A stretch of DNA of 64,000 bases from Prasinococcaceae sp. CCMP 1430 (Eukaryota; Prasinodermophyta; Palmophyllophyceae; Prasinococcales; Prasinococcaceae): positions 132,393 through 196,392 of the forward strand of contig RQSC01000015.1 in assembly GCA_013416795.1 (NCBI GenBank), in the 5' to 3' direction. The translations under genes were made by a program, and so were the position numbers. Within the stretch, counting starts at the first letter, position 1. Each line of letters starts with the position of its first letter. Below, one piece after another: positions 37,250-48,135 of this stretch. Below the pieces are notes generated by a model. It was given only the letters and a program-made list of their open reading frames with translations, did no database searches and had not been told where the DNA came from.

Positions 37250-40200
37250 ATGCGCTTGTTGCCGGTGCCCTGCAACCAGCCGTTGCCGGCGCGTGCGCCG
37301 GCACTGCCTACGGCGGCCCCTCCGCAATGGTCCCGCTTCGCAAACGCGTTTCCTCCCAGCCCCAGAGGAGAGGGCGCCGGCATTCGTGACATGTATCGCA
37401 AGGACCCGGGTGAGACGCGGCGACAGCTCGCCTTGGACCTGCTAGGAAGCCAGGAAGATGAGGAGAATTGGGCAAGCCCTTCGCTGCTCCCTGACGCGGC
37501 TGGGGCAAGCTCTGAGAACCCGGGCGGCAGGGTCGCCGCCACACCGGCTCTTCCGCCATCAGAGGAGCGTGTCGACCCCGAGGCCGCATGCCTGCATGCC
37601 TCGAAGACAGCGCACCTTGTTGATGCCCCGGCCTGTGACGGAGAAGAGGCGAATCGTGCGAGGAAGAGGCAGAGACTAAGCGAGATACTGCTCGGAACGA
37701 CTGATGGCGCGCGCGCGGGCGGCTGCACGCGCGAGCCACTCGGGCAGCTGCGCGAGAGGAAGTGCAAAGGAAGGGAGTTCCTCACCACTGACCGGCGCGA
37801 TGCGCAGGCTCGCCCGCGGGGCACACCAGGCTACGATGGGCGCACTCTCCTCGTTCCGCAGCAGTACATGAGCGAGCTCACCCCAACCATGCAGCAATTT
37901 TGGCGTGTGAAGAGCTCGCACGCCGACTGCGTCGTGTTTTTCAAGCTCGGCAAATTCTACGAACTCTTCGACGAGGATTCGGACGTCGGTGCGCGCGTCT
38001 GCGGGCTCAAGCAACGCGAGGGGAAAAAATCTGGCTTCCCCGAGCGCTCCTTCGCTCAGTACGGCGTGCGCTTGGTTGCCGAGGGCTATCGTGTGGCGGT
38101 CGTCGAGCAGGTGCGGACGGCGAATGCCTCAGCCAAGGCCGCCATGGAGCGCAGGGTCGTGGCCATTTTGAGTCCGGGGACTCTGCTAGAGCCCGAGCTG
38201 CAACAGCTCGCCGAGCCGGGCGCGCCATCGACCATTCTGGCAGTTGGCACGAGCGGTGATCACGACGCCTTCGTCGTGGCCGACTGCTATTCAGGGACAC
38301 TACAGGTGCATGTCACTGCTGCGGCAGGAAGCTTCCAAGAGTGGCGCCACGCGCTGGAATCGATCGTGTCACTCGCGGCTCCTGCTGAGGTCCTGCTCCC
38401 GGCAGGCCTGAGCCCACTGCACCGCCGCGCGGTCGAGGCCGCCTGCCGCAGGTCCGCACCCTCCCGGACTGGCACTCTGCTTGTCACCGAGATTGCTGAA
38501 GAGGGCTGGGATGATGCAGGAGGCGCAGCTGCTGTGGCGATCCACGCAGGGCGCTGCTACTGGGAGCAGACTAGCCCGTCAACCGTACAGCAGCTCACTG
38601 ACCTTTGCTCAACTGGCAAGCCGAATGAGCCCGTCGCCACTGCGACAGCATTCGCGCTTCTCGTCACTTACCTGCGCGAGGCAAAACTGGACGAGTTGGT
38701 GCTACCCCGCACGAGAGTCCTCTTCACCCACGCATCGACTGCAGCGACGTTGCGCGAGGGCCTACGCGGCGCGCGCACGGCGATGGGCCAAGATAGTGCA
38801 GGACTGGATTTCGAGCAGCGCGCGGCCCTCCGGGTGCCGCACCACCTGGCAATCGACCCGGCAGCTGTTGCCAACCTGGAACTTGTCACGAACGTTGACG
38901 GTGGGCATGCTGGCACCCTCCTGGCGGTGCTGTGCAAGTGCAGGTCGCCGGCAGGGAGGCGAATGCTGCGCTCGTGGATGCTGCGACCACTTGCATTTGT
39001 CGCTGTCATCAACAGCCGACAGCAGGCCACTCGACTTCTCCTCGAAGACGATGCCATCTTCGACGCGTGTACGGCTGCGCAGCAAGCACTTGGCAAGATT
39101 CCTGACCTCGCCAGGGCCACCGCAGCTGTCCAGAGGCACGCGCCCGTAACCACGGACGGGGGAGCGGCCTCAGGCAACCGCAGGCACGCAGCAGGGGTTG
39201 TGTTGTACGACTCACTAGATGCGGCATCACAGAGCACACGGGCGCTCGCAGATGCAATGGCTGCCGTTCGTGGAATCCTCGATGCATGCGCTTCCCTGGA
39301 CCACGTGAGGCCCCTTCTCGCCTCCTCTGCGCCGCTGCTGGACCTGCTCAGCCGTCAAGGCTCGCCGCTTTTCCCATCCATCGAGCAGGCGCTCACGGAA
39401 CTCGAGGACTTTTTGGGAACTGACGACAGCGGACAGCCATGCGTGCGAGAAGGAGCGGACGCCGCGCTGGAGACTGCGCTCGCCGCGACTGATGCAGCAG
39501 AGAACGCGCTCGCACAGTTCCTGGAGGTTGCGAAAGGCGACGTCGCTGCTCTCAATGTGACGTCTCCGTCCAAGAACAAGCCGGTCACCTACTCGGGCTC
39601 GTATGCCCTTGTCGTGTCTAAAAGCGCCGTCGTACCCTCCTGGTGGCAGCCAGCGTCAGAATACGTCGTCTCGAGCAAGAGCAAGACGCGCAACTACACG
39701 TGCGTAGATCTACAGATGCTGCTCAAGCGCGCAGCCGACGCCGAAGAAAAGCGTCGTGTTGCGCTCGAACAGGCCCTTGGCTCGGCGGTGCTCTCGTTTT
39801 GCGCCTCGGCGGACGCGTGGGCTGCCGTCGCACAAGCAGCAGCCGAGCTGGACGCGCTCGTAGCCCTTGGCTGCTCTGCCAGGGCGATGGAGAGCGATGG
39901 TCCTGTCTGCTTTCCGACGGTGTCGCAGCCAAATGGAGCCGGTCCACCCACCTTTGAGGCAAGGGATCTCAGGCATCCAACGCTGCAGCGCTGCGCGTCC
40001 GCCTTGGCAGGCGGTGGTGCAGAGCGTGCGGTGGTTCCAAGTGACATCCACCTTGGAAGCGCGGGCAGCAAGCGCCTCCTGATTTTGTCAGGACCGAACA
40101 TGGGAGGAAAGTCCACTCTGATGCGCGCCGTCGCACTGGTGTACGTGCTTGCGCAGATGGGGGCAGCCGTGCCAGCAACATCATGCAGACTGCGGGCCGC

Positions 40201-41101
40201 GACTCGCCTTTTCGTGCGTATGGGCGCCCAGGATTCAATCACAGAGGGCGAGGTGAGCCGTGAGTGTCTGCCCCCCCCCCACCACACCACACCACACACA
40301 CGACACGCACACACCGCACTCCGCTTCACGATAGCAAACAGCGCTGGCGGATGCGCACTGAAACGTCTAGGTGTGCCCCAGCGTCTGGCTATTGCGCGTG
40401 GCGCAATGTAGCTGATTGTCGCACGCTCCCAACGTCTGCCGCGCCCTTGCTCTGGCGCCGGCCATGCGCGCCTTCGCCGTGCGGCGGCACTAAAGTCGAC
40501 ATTCATGACTGAGGCGCTCGAAGTTGCAGCTTCAATATCGACCGCCAACGCGTCGGACGTGATAATTCTGGACGAAGTCGGCCGCGGCACATCCACTCGT
40601 GATGGCGCGGCACTGGCTGCGGCCGTTGCGTGCAAGCTTGGGAAAGCGGGCTGCATCGCAATCCTCAGCACGCACTACACCGAGGTTGCATCACCTGACG
40701 GACTTCTTGCCGCCGGCATCTCCGAGCACGCTCAGTACGGCTGCATGGGGTACCGCTCTATCGCAGGCGATGATGAAGCACCCGAAAGCATCGAATTTAC
40801 GTATCGCCTGACCCCCGGACCGGCCTCGAAAAGCATGGGCATCGCCGTGGCGGGGTTGGCTGGTGTGCCACCCCCTGTCTTGAGCCTCGCTACAAAGATC
40901 GCGCAGGAAAAATCTTCGAATTTCGCCGCCTCAAGGGCAACACAGTCTAGCAGCGGCCTCATCAAGATTGTCCAACGCGTGCTGCGCGCTGCAGCGGCCG
41001 GGGACGGCTGCGTCCTGCGGGCCCTTTGGCATACGGCGCATGAGCAGCCTCGCGTCGCGTACCAGGAAAGGCCCCAGCGAGCCGCCAACTGCCACGCTTG
41101 A
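37250..41101 (+). CDS. MSH6: DNA mismatch repair ATPase MSH6
   Basis: Exons 37250-40252 and 40496-41101 join in phase 0 inside the ATPase (ITEGE/STFMTEAL), giving 1,202 residues from the first ATG. After a disordered ~200-residue N-terminus comes the mismatch-binding domain with LGKFYELFDEDSDVG; the Phe-x-Glu that intercalates at mispairs is retained. The connector, lever (RRMLRSWMLRPL) and clamp follow. The ATPase has Walker A GPNMGGKST (~residue 949), Walker B DEVGRGTST and the STHYTE switch. MSH6 pairs with MSH2 to recognise base mismatches and small loops. No PIP box is visible, though the 5' end may be incomplete: the frame is open and coding-like for ~150 bases upstream of the ATG. The C-terminal ~35 residues look unrelated to MutS. 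Confidence 0.93.
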
Positions 41102-41373
41102 ACGTGCGACGCGAAGCACAAACATGCACACTGAGAGAGAGAATGTGTGTGACAGACAGGACGCACGCAGCTTTGCACGCACTCTCTTACACTTGACGCG
41201 CAAGCCCTGCGCTTCACATGGACCCCGACCAAACACAATTCCACATTCTTCTGTGCCTCGGTACCAGGTACCTGGTACTACAACTCACACGTAAATTTAC
41301 TGGGGATGTGTGCGACTCCTGCATGCGATTGCTGTTAGAGGCTACACGGAGAGCCACGAAATGCGGCATGCAC

Positions 41374-44300
41374 CTACTTGCGCACAAGTAGAGCGACATA
41401 GATCCACGCAGCGGCCACGGCGCCAGCTCCCGCGGGTGCCACCAGCGTGGCCACGGCGAACTCGTTGCCCTGCGAGGTATCGAGATGGATCCCGGTGGCC
41501 AAGACGCGCTGGCAGGCCTCTTCCACACTTGAGAGTGGCACCAGCAGTGGGTAACCTGTGAAGCGGTAGGTACGTGTGAAGCTCTCGAGCGCTTTCTCGT
41601 GGGCCAACTCCGCCCCAAGCGAATCGCCGCCCATTGCCGCGCCACCACTGGCGAAACTCTCGCCGGAAGCCCGCAACTGCTCGAGTTCCTGCAGCAGAGG
41701 CTTGAGCTCCTTAGAGAGCCGTCGGTTGAAGTGCGTGTACGTAAGCGTGCGCGCGCTCGACAGCGAATCCATCACACGGCGCTCCAGCGCCTCCTCAATC
41801 GCGCGCATGGACAGCATGCCCACAGGCGCGAAGGTAGGCTGCGCCTGCACTGTCGCCAGCGCAGCCTCGCGAGAGGTAGCGGCTGGCGTAGACGCAACGC
41901 CCCTCGACACCCTGGGCAGCATGGCGTGCCAAAGGCGCGCGTCCCACAAGTCCCATGTGACCTCCCATGGCGCCTTAACCGCCTGAACGTTCGCGTAGGC
42001 GTTGGCGGGTCCCAGAAGCGTGCCGACAGAGCGCACCTCGCACGAGACATCGCTGACGTCGTACGCGGTGCCATCACCATCGCAGTGCACGCTCCCCGGG
42101 CACCAGATGCGCCGCGGCGCGTCCGCACCGGCCACACCGCTCATCGTAATCACATGCGAAGGCTCGACGCCGACGGCATCGCTCAGCACGTACGCCTCAA
42201 CGCCTGCCCAGCGGAAAAGCGAGCAGAGCATGAGCGCACGCTCCACCCCGCCCGCCATGGAACACTCAGCAACCTCGGCGTGGCGCATCCACATGCGGTC
42301 AGCGCGGAAAGTGTAGAGCCACTCGGGCGGGTCGGGATACAGACTCACAAAGCGTAGCATCATCTGCATGCCCTGTTCACCCACAGCGCCGTCATCGGGA
42401 AGGCCCAGTGACGGCGGGGGACGCAACGAGGAAATGTACCTGCACGCCACAACTGCCGCACCCTCGGCGTCGCGCACGATGGCACGCGCGGGCACCGACA
42501 GGCGCTTGCAGTCGGCTTCCCATGCGCGCGCCTGCTGCAAGAGCAGCGCATCTTCGACTGTTGGCGCGGCGGATATCCCCACATCGCCAGTGACACCCTG
42601 ACCGAGTGTAAATTCCGACATCGAGGTGGTTTCGTCCGCGACCTCGAATATCTCCGGGGTGAGCTGAGGCTGCAACGCCAGCGACACGTACAGCAGTGGC
42701 ATGTCGCCCGCTGCACCGCCGCCGCGCTGCCGCCGATAACCAAGCAGCGCACTCGGTGCGGCCAATCGAATCGGGCCTCGCAGTTGACCTGCTCGGCACA
42801 CCTCGCCGATTGGGGTCACCTGGCGGCCCAGGTAGCGGCGCATGGTGCGGAAGCAGCCCGCCGCGTCCACGGCACCGCTCGCGTCGGGCACCTCGTCATA
42901 CAGCGAGATGATCAGAGGCTCTTTCATGGCATGGAGCACACTGGGTGCGCTGCCCCCCTGTGGCGGAGAGAAGGGCAGCACCAGTTGCTCGCTCCAAACT
43001 GGTGCTCCACAATCCACGCTGCGGGTGCGCACCGTGCGGCCCTGGAAGGTCACCTCAACAAAGGTCGAGGCGCGCGTTGCCCCGCCGCCATTGGCGCCGT
43101 CAAGTACAGGGTCACCCAGCAGCGCGTCATCGAGACCACTGCTTGTGCGCATTGTCGCGCTCGGGCTGAAGGCACCGGCTGCGGCTGCGCCCACACCGCC
43201 TGCGCCGGTCTGGTTGAAGCGACCAAATACTGACTGCGCGTCTCCAACTCGCAGCGGGATGTTGTACGCTTTGGAGACATAAATGGAGATCTGGCACACG
43301 TCGGGGTGCGTTGTGCGCACGACCTCAGTGGTGACAGTTGGCTTGAGCTTGCGACGCGGGCGAAATATCTCAGAGAGCCATTGCAGATTCAGACCGAACT
43401 CCGGCAGCGGCGTGTCTTTCACCACGTCCTCCACGCGCGCTGCGGGACGCAGGCGCGCGCGCAGCGCGGCAGAGGCGGGGCCGCTGCCGATGCCGCCGGC
43501 CAGTGGCACGCCACCGCGGACAGCAGCCGCGGGCAGGGCAGCAGCGAGGCGGTCGCGCAGAGCCAGCCGCGCGCTCTCACGCAGCTTCATTGCGGCGTCT
43601 GAAGCAGCGTCTGACAGAGCGGACTTGTCAGGCTGGTGACGCATTCTTTGGGCGTCGCCACCGCCGCGTCCCTCCGCCTGCTCAAGCACCTCCAATTGCT
43701 GCGGGTGAAGGTCGTTGTCCCGCAGGGGCACCTCGAGGTCGAGGCGCACAGCGCGATCCCACCGCACGCGAAGCAGGCGCGCGCGGGGCCCCAGCACTCC
43801 TGCCTCGAGCGCAGCGGCATCGTCGGCGCCCAAACGGTACCCCGGCGGGCGCACGCCTGCGGCGGCTGCAGCCTCACGAGCGGTGACCGTGTTGCCCATC
43901 TTGCCGTGGAGTAGCTCGACGATGTGCGAGTTGCGCGGATCATTGGGGTCAAGCGCGCGCTTTGACCCCTCGATCCATTCCACGAGCCGCGGTTCGCTGA
44001 GTGCACCAACAGAGGCGAAGGGTGCGTGGCGCCGCGTGTGGCCCTGGGAATGGCTCGCGCGCGCCGCAGTCGAGCGCCCGTGAACGATCACGTGCGCGTC
44101 GACCTCCACGGCGGCGACGGGGGGCGGGGCGCGGTCGCCCACGTCCCCGCGCGCACCAGCGGCCTCCACATCAAAGCTGCCGCTGGCGCCTCCGTCTGCA
44201 GCGGTGCTGCTGCTTTCTCCCGGTTTGGCCGTGCCTTCCACTGCCAAGACGCCACTGGTGGCAGCCCCGGTGCCAACGTCGACCTCGCCAGTCCACGCCA

Positions 44301-47300
44301 TTCGCGCCTGGAGACTGCCGTGAGGGTAGCGCATGGTAGCACCCTCTCGGAGCCCACCGCCCTGCGCGATGTCCCAAGGACTGGAGAAGGCCTCGTCGCC
44401 AGTAAACTCGAAGGTGCCAGGGCGTTCGTATACCAACGGGGCGCCATTCGTCCCAGGAACGGCGAGGTACAGCGATGCGAGCACCTTGTCGCTTGGAAAG
44501 GCCTTCTCGTAGATGTCCACGCGCAGCTCGTGCGGGCAAGCGCGCACCTGAAGCGACAGCAACGTGCCGAGCTCGAAGGACATCGCGGTGATGCCCGCGG
44601 GGGCCGCGGGTGGTGTGATGCCCGCCTCGCGCCCATCAATGAACACCTTCGCGTACACGCGCATGGCCGCCAGCCGACGCCTGCGCTGCGTCTCCTGCGG
44701 CGGGATGACAGGTTCGTGGCGCGGGGTGGTCGCGCGCATAGGTACCACGCGCGGAGCGCCCACTTTCGTCTCGGTGCCTGCCGCGCGCCGCGCCGCGACC
44801 ACCGCCTCAGCAGCCGCGTCCGTGTCGAACGCCACTTCTTTGGGCGCCATCGCCCCGACCTTCTCAAGCTGGGCCTCGGCGGCAGCGACGGCAGCCAAGT
44901 CGGCCTCGGCCTGGTCACGCTCCGTTTCGGTGGCCTCTGCAGGCGCGCCGGGTTTGGCTGCAGCCTCGCGACGCATGCGGGCCCCCTCCTCGGCCTTCGC
45001 ACGCGCCAACCTGAGGTGCTCATTTGCGGCTGACATCGCGAGGGCGTGCTCCTTGCGCGCGTCGGCCTGCACTTTCGTGTGTCGCGCTGCCATCTGTCGC
45101 ACCTGACCAGCCACCGCCAATCTCTCGCGCTCAGCGTCGCGCTTCGGATCGCCCGGCCTGTGCGTGAAGCGCACACTGGCGGTTGTTGCCGCGAATCCCT
45201 GGACACGGCGCACCTCCTGCAACTCAGCGAAAAGCGACTGGATATGTCGCACGTGCTGCAGATCCTCGGCTTCCTCAGCATCGCGCATCTCGGCGGCGTC
45301 CGCTACTTCCACGTCGAGTCTCTCCTTGCGCTCGAGCAGCGCGGCGCACCGCAGGCCCTCACCCGCGGTCCCACCCGCGTTCGCAGCAGGCGCGGGTGCA
45401 TCAGCACCCTGAGCGGCAGCCGCAGCGGCCCTGACGGCGTCGAAGCCGCCCAGGCGCTCGATCTCGGCGTTGGCCTTGTCCAACGCTGCCGAGAGCGCAT
45501 CCGCTTGCTGCGAGCGAAACTCAGCCATGCCAGCACCCGCACGGCGCTCGTACACGCCCACGCTCGTGTCTAGCGCTGCCGCCAGCACCTCCTCACGAGC
45601 CATAAGAGAGTGGTCGTGCAAGTCCACGCGCCCAAGCTCAACGTCAAGCTGGTACGCGCGCGCGGAGACATCTGCACCCGTGTCGAAGAGCACGCGCGTG
45701 GGCTCACAGGCAAGATACGGCGCCTCAGGATCGTAGATGAAGGGAGAGCGGCCGCGGCTACGGTCGGATGGGTCGGCCATGTGCGACGGCTGTCCTGACT
45801 CGTCTGTCCACCGCCGGCGAAGTTTCTCGCGTTGCAGCGTCTCGCGGCGGTTACTGCCGTCACCGACAGCCACGCGCGCGCGTGCCTGCTCCGCCCACGT
45901 GCGCGCCTGCACGGCAGCGCTGCGCGCGTGCTTGGCGCGCTGCTCAGCCGCTGCGGCGGCTGCCTCAGCGTCGGAGACGAGCGCAGCGTGCGCGGCAGCA
46001 TCGGCACCAGCGTCCGATGCATGCTTCGCGCGCCGCACGGCCACTTCAGCGCGCGCCGCCGCAACTTCGCTTTCCTGCTCTGCGCCCTTGGTAGTCACGC
46101 GCTTTTCGTGCTCACTCTTGGCAGCCTCGTAGACCGCCATCATCTCGGCGTGCCGCGCGGCGGCAGCGTCACGCGCGGCGGCCACACGCTCCTCAATGAA
46201 CGCCGTATCTGCATCGTTGTCTGGCGTTTTTGCCCTCTCATAAGCAACCAGCTCGGCCGCGTACGCCTCCTGTGCGGCTGCGTATGCGGCTTTGCGCCGT
46301 TCGGCCTCATCGCCTGCGGCTTCGCGCGCATTCTCGACGGCAGCGCGCGCGGCGGCCACGCGGGCGTCCACCGCAGCGGACCGCTCGGCAGCGGCCGTGG
46401 CAGCTGCGGCGGCTGCGAGGTCATCTTCAGCCTCGAAAGAAGCACGCGCGATCCCCTGCGCTGCTTCATGCTCCGAGCGCGCAGCGGCCATCGCTGCCTC
46501 AATCGCAGCCTCCCGAGCAGCCTTCGTTGCACCTTCGTGCTCCGCCTTGCGCTCATCCTGCGCGCGCTCGTGCTCCGCCTTGCGCTCGCCCTGCGCGCGC
46601 TCGTGCTCCGCCTTGCGTTCGCCCTGCGCGCGCTCGTGCTCCGCCTTGCGTTCGCCCTGCGCGCGCTCGTGCTCCGCGCGGATCTCCTCGATGGCTTTGC
46701 CGATGGCCGCAGCGTGAGCATCTGCCGCTGCCTTCTCTGCCTCGGCGTGCGCCGCGAGCGCAGCGGCGTGCTCCTCAGAGGCCTTTGCCTGCTGGACATT
46801 GTGAGCCTCCTCGCGGCGCTTGAGCTCCTCGGCGACAGCCTTGAGTTCCGCCTGCTCATCGGCGATGTCGGCACCGCCGCGCGCTTCTTTGCGTTCGTCC
46901 TTGATGTCCTCGACAACGACCTCTTCATCGAACTCCTCCTCGACGGGTGCTACCGGTGGCTGCTGCGACTGCGGGGCCGGATTCTCGGCGGCGGCGCGCT
47001 CAGCGGCTGCGGCCTCATCGAATGGCGAGGCGTCGAACGGCGCATCTTCGAACGGCGCAGCCTCGAACGGCTCAGCCTCGAACGGTGCAGCTTCGAAAGG
47101 CACAGAACCTGCGGGTGCACCGGCCTCGGCCTGAGCACGCGCGGCGGCCTCGTCGAAGGGCGCGGGCGTGAACTCAGCCTTGGCACCAGCAGCAACTTGG
47201 GGCACGACCGCCTCAGCCTCGGCGCGCGCGGCGGCCTCGTCAAACTCCGGTGGCATCTCGACGGCCTCCGGGTCGTTCGGCGGCTCCGGTGGGGGTGCCT

Positions 47301-48135
47301 GCCCGGCCTTAGCGCGGCGCTCCTCGAGCTCCCTGATGGCCTGCTCGCGAGCCGCGGTCTCGTCGAAGGCGACCTCCGCGGGCGGCGCCGGCAGCGACGC
47401 TTCAAGCGCCAACTGTGCCTTGGCCGCACGCTCGGCGAGTATGTCACGCAGCGCGGCATCCTCATCGAACTCGTCAGCGCTAGGCGGGGCCTTTCCGCGC
47501 AGCTCGCGCAGCCGGCTCTGAGCGGCGGCCATGGCTGCCTCAGCTTGGTCCGCCGCGGCGCCTAGCTTGTCCGCATCGCCTTCGAGTTCCGTTGCGGCCA
47601 CGGCCGCGTCCACGGCGCCCCCGCTCCCGCCGAGCAGCCGCTGCTCCATTCGCAGGGCGTTGTCGCAGTTCCTGTCGCGCGGCCGGTCGGCGAAGTATAT
47701 TCCATCGTGCGCGCGGCTGTACACTGCTCCGGGGCCGTTCACAGGCGCCGCCGGCGGGATCCAGAGCCCCTTGTCGGGCGCGCCGGGCCCCGCGGCGTCG
47801 AGGTACGCCCCAGGGCACGTGACACCCTCCGCACAGCCGAGCGGATTGCCGTTGGGCAGCAGCCTGTGGCGCAGCGGCGCGAGCGGCGTGCGCTGCGTGC
47901 TGGCCTGCGAGAAGAGCGAGCCAAGCCCGCCGGCGTCGCCCTCCACCTCGAAGCCGCTGGCCCCCAGGAGGCTGCTGCTGGTCGCGCGCGTCGCGGGCAT
48001 GATCTCATCGTCCTCCTCGTCGCCGTTGCCGGTGGCCGCGGTCGCGGCGCCCGCGCGCGCGGGGCGGCCGAATCCCCTCCCGCCGGGGGTCGGATACGGT
48101 GCGGCCCGCGCGCAAACGCTGCCAGCGGATTCCAT
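41374..48135 (-). CDS. CC2D2A: CC2D2A homologue (MKS6), ciliary transition-zone protein
   Basis: A single exon of about 2,253 residues from ATG 48135 (an in-frame ATG at 48444 would add 103). The N-terminal ~900 residues are Ala/Glu coiled coil with repeats. The C-terminal two thirds follow CC2D2A: a first C2-like module (DKVLASLYLAVPG), the basic segment FRPRRKLKPTV, and a second C2 (CQISIYVSKAYNIPLR…STFVEVTFQGRTVRT…WSEQLVLPF). A transglutaminase-like domain follows (ALMLCSLFRWAGVEAYVL…RIWCPG), then THFNRRLSKELKPLL and the end TGYPLLVPLSS…AAWIYVALLVRK. CC2D2A anchors the MKS module at the transition zone. The absence of introns over 6.7 kb is notable. An AG at the end of CCCCGCAG lies 14 bases before the ATG on the coding strand, so a 5' UTR intron is possible. 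Confidence 0.93.
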   Translation of the reverse strand: MESAGSVCARAAPYPTPGGRGFGRPARAGAATAATGNGDEEDDEIMPATRATSSSLLGASGFEVEGDAGGLGSLFSQASTQRTPLAPLRHRLLPNGNPLGCAEGVTCPGAYLDAAGPGAPDKGLWIPPAAPVNGPGAVYSRAHDGIYFADRPRDRNCDNALRMEQRLLGGSGGAVDAAVAATELEGDADKLGAAADQAEAAMAAAQSRLRELRGKAPPSADEFDEDAALRDILAERAAKAQLALEASLPAPPAEVAFDETAAREQAIRELEERRAKAGQAPPPEPPNDPEAVEMPPEFDEAAARAEAEAVVPQVAAGAKAEFTPAPFDEAAARAQAEAGAPAGSVPFEAAPFEAEPFEAAPFEDAPFDASPFDEAAAAERAAAENPAPQSQQPPVAPVEEEFDEEVVVEDIKDERKEARGGADIADEQAELKAVAEELKRREEAHNVQQAKASEEHAAALAAHAEAEKAAADAHAAAIGKAIEEIRAEHERAQGERKAEHERAQGERKAEHERAQGERKAEHERAQDERKAEHEGATKAAREAAIEAAMAAARSEHEAAQGIARASFEAEDDLAAAAAATAAAERSAAVDARVAAARAAVENAREAAGDEAERRKAAYAAAQEAYAAELVAYERAKTPDNDADTAFIEERVAAARDAAAARHAEMMAVYEAAKSEHEKRVTTKGAEQESEVAAARAEVAVRRAKHASDAGADAAAHAALVSDAEAAAAAAEQRAKHARSAAVQARTWAEQARARVAVGDGSNRRETLQREKLRRRWTDESGQPSHMADPSDRSRGRSPFIYDPEAPYLACEPTRVLFDTGADVSARAYQLDVELGRVDLHDHSLMAREEVLAAALDTSVGVYERRAGAGMAEFRSQQADALSAALDKANAEIERLGGFDAVRAAAAAAQGADAPAPAANAGGTAGEGLRCAALLERKERLDVEVADAAEMRDAEEAEDLQHVRHIQSLFAELQEVRRVQGFAATTASVRFTHRPGDPKRDAERERLAVAGQVRQMAARHTKVQADARKEHALAMSAANEHLRLARAKAEEGARMRREAAAKPGAPAEATETERDQAEADLAAVAAAEAQLEKVGAMAPKEVAFDTDAAAEAVVAARRAAGTETKVGAPRVVPMRATTPRHEPVIPPQETQRRRRLAAMRVYAKVFIDGREAGITPPAAPAGITAMSFELGTLLSLQVRACPHELRVDIYEKAFPSDKVLASLYLAVPGTNGAPLVYERPGTFEFTGDEAFSSPWDIAQGGGLREGATMRYPHGSLQARMAWTGEVDVGTGAATSGVLAVEGTAKPGESSSTAADGGASGSFDVEAAGARGDVGDRAPPPVAAVEVDAHVIVHGRSTAARASHSQGHTRRHAPFASVGALSEPRLVEWIEGSKRALDPNDPRNSHIVELLHGKMGNTVTAREAAAAAGVRPPGYRLGADDAAALEAGVLGPRARLLRVRWDRAVRLDLEVPLRDNDLHPQQLEVLEQAEGRGGGDAQRMRHQPDKSALSDAASDAAMKLRESARLALRDRLAAALPAAAVRGGVPLAGGIGSGPASAALRARLRPAARVEDVVKDTPLPEFGLNLQWLSEIFRPRRKLKPTVTTEVVRTTHPDVCQISIYVSKAYNIPLRVGDAQSVFGRFNQTGAGGVGAAAAGAFSPSATMRTSSGLDDALLGDPVLDGANGGGATRASTFVEVTFQGRTVRTRSVDCGAPVWSEQLVLPFSPPQGGSAPSVLHAMKEPLIISLYDEVPDASGAVDAAGCFRTMRRYLGRQVTPIGEVCRAGQLRGPIRLAAPSALLGYRRQRGGGAAGDMPLLYVSLALQPQLTPEIFEVADETTSMSEFTLGQGVTGDVGISAAPTVEDALLLQQARAWEADCKRLSVPARAIVRDAEGAAVVACRYISSLRPPPSLGLPDDGAVGEQGMQMMLRFVSLYPDPPEWLYTFRADRMWMRHAEVAECSMAGGVERALMLCSLFRWAGVEAYVLSDAVGVEPSHVITMSGVAGADAPRRIWCPGSVHCDGDGTAYDVSDVSCEVRSVGTLLGPANAYANVQAVKAPWEVTWDLWDARLWHAMLPRVSRGVASTPAATSREAALATVQAQPTFAPVGMLSMRAIEEALERRVMDSLSSARTLTYTHFNRRLSKELKPLLQELEQLRASGESFASGGAAMGGDSLGAELAHEKALESFTRTYRFTGYPLLVPLSSVEEACQRVLATGIHLDTSQGNEFAVATLVAPAGAGAVAAAWIYVALLVRK
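46535..46678. repeat. 33-base tandem repeat in CC2D2A coding sequence
   Basis: About four and a half near-identical 33-base units encode AEHERAQGERK repeated head to tail (one copy has Asp for Gly). The repeats extend the charged coiled coil; copy number is likely to vary between strains. Confidence 0.9.
47018..47101. repeat. 15-base tandem repeat encoding PFEAx pentapeptides
   Basis: Five to six units of 15 bases encode PFEAA, PFEAE, PFEAA, PFEDA, PFDAS and then PFDEA in the N-terminal part of the CC2D2A homologue, next to longer-range FDEAAAR motifs. Confidence 0.85.

Noticed and set aside
45832-47565. 577-codon plus-strand open frame inside CC2D2A
   Set aside because: Antisense of repetitive Ala/Glu coiled-coil codons, giving Leu/Arg/Cys-rich nonsense; CC2D2A on the minus strand is continuous and homologous.
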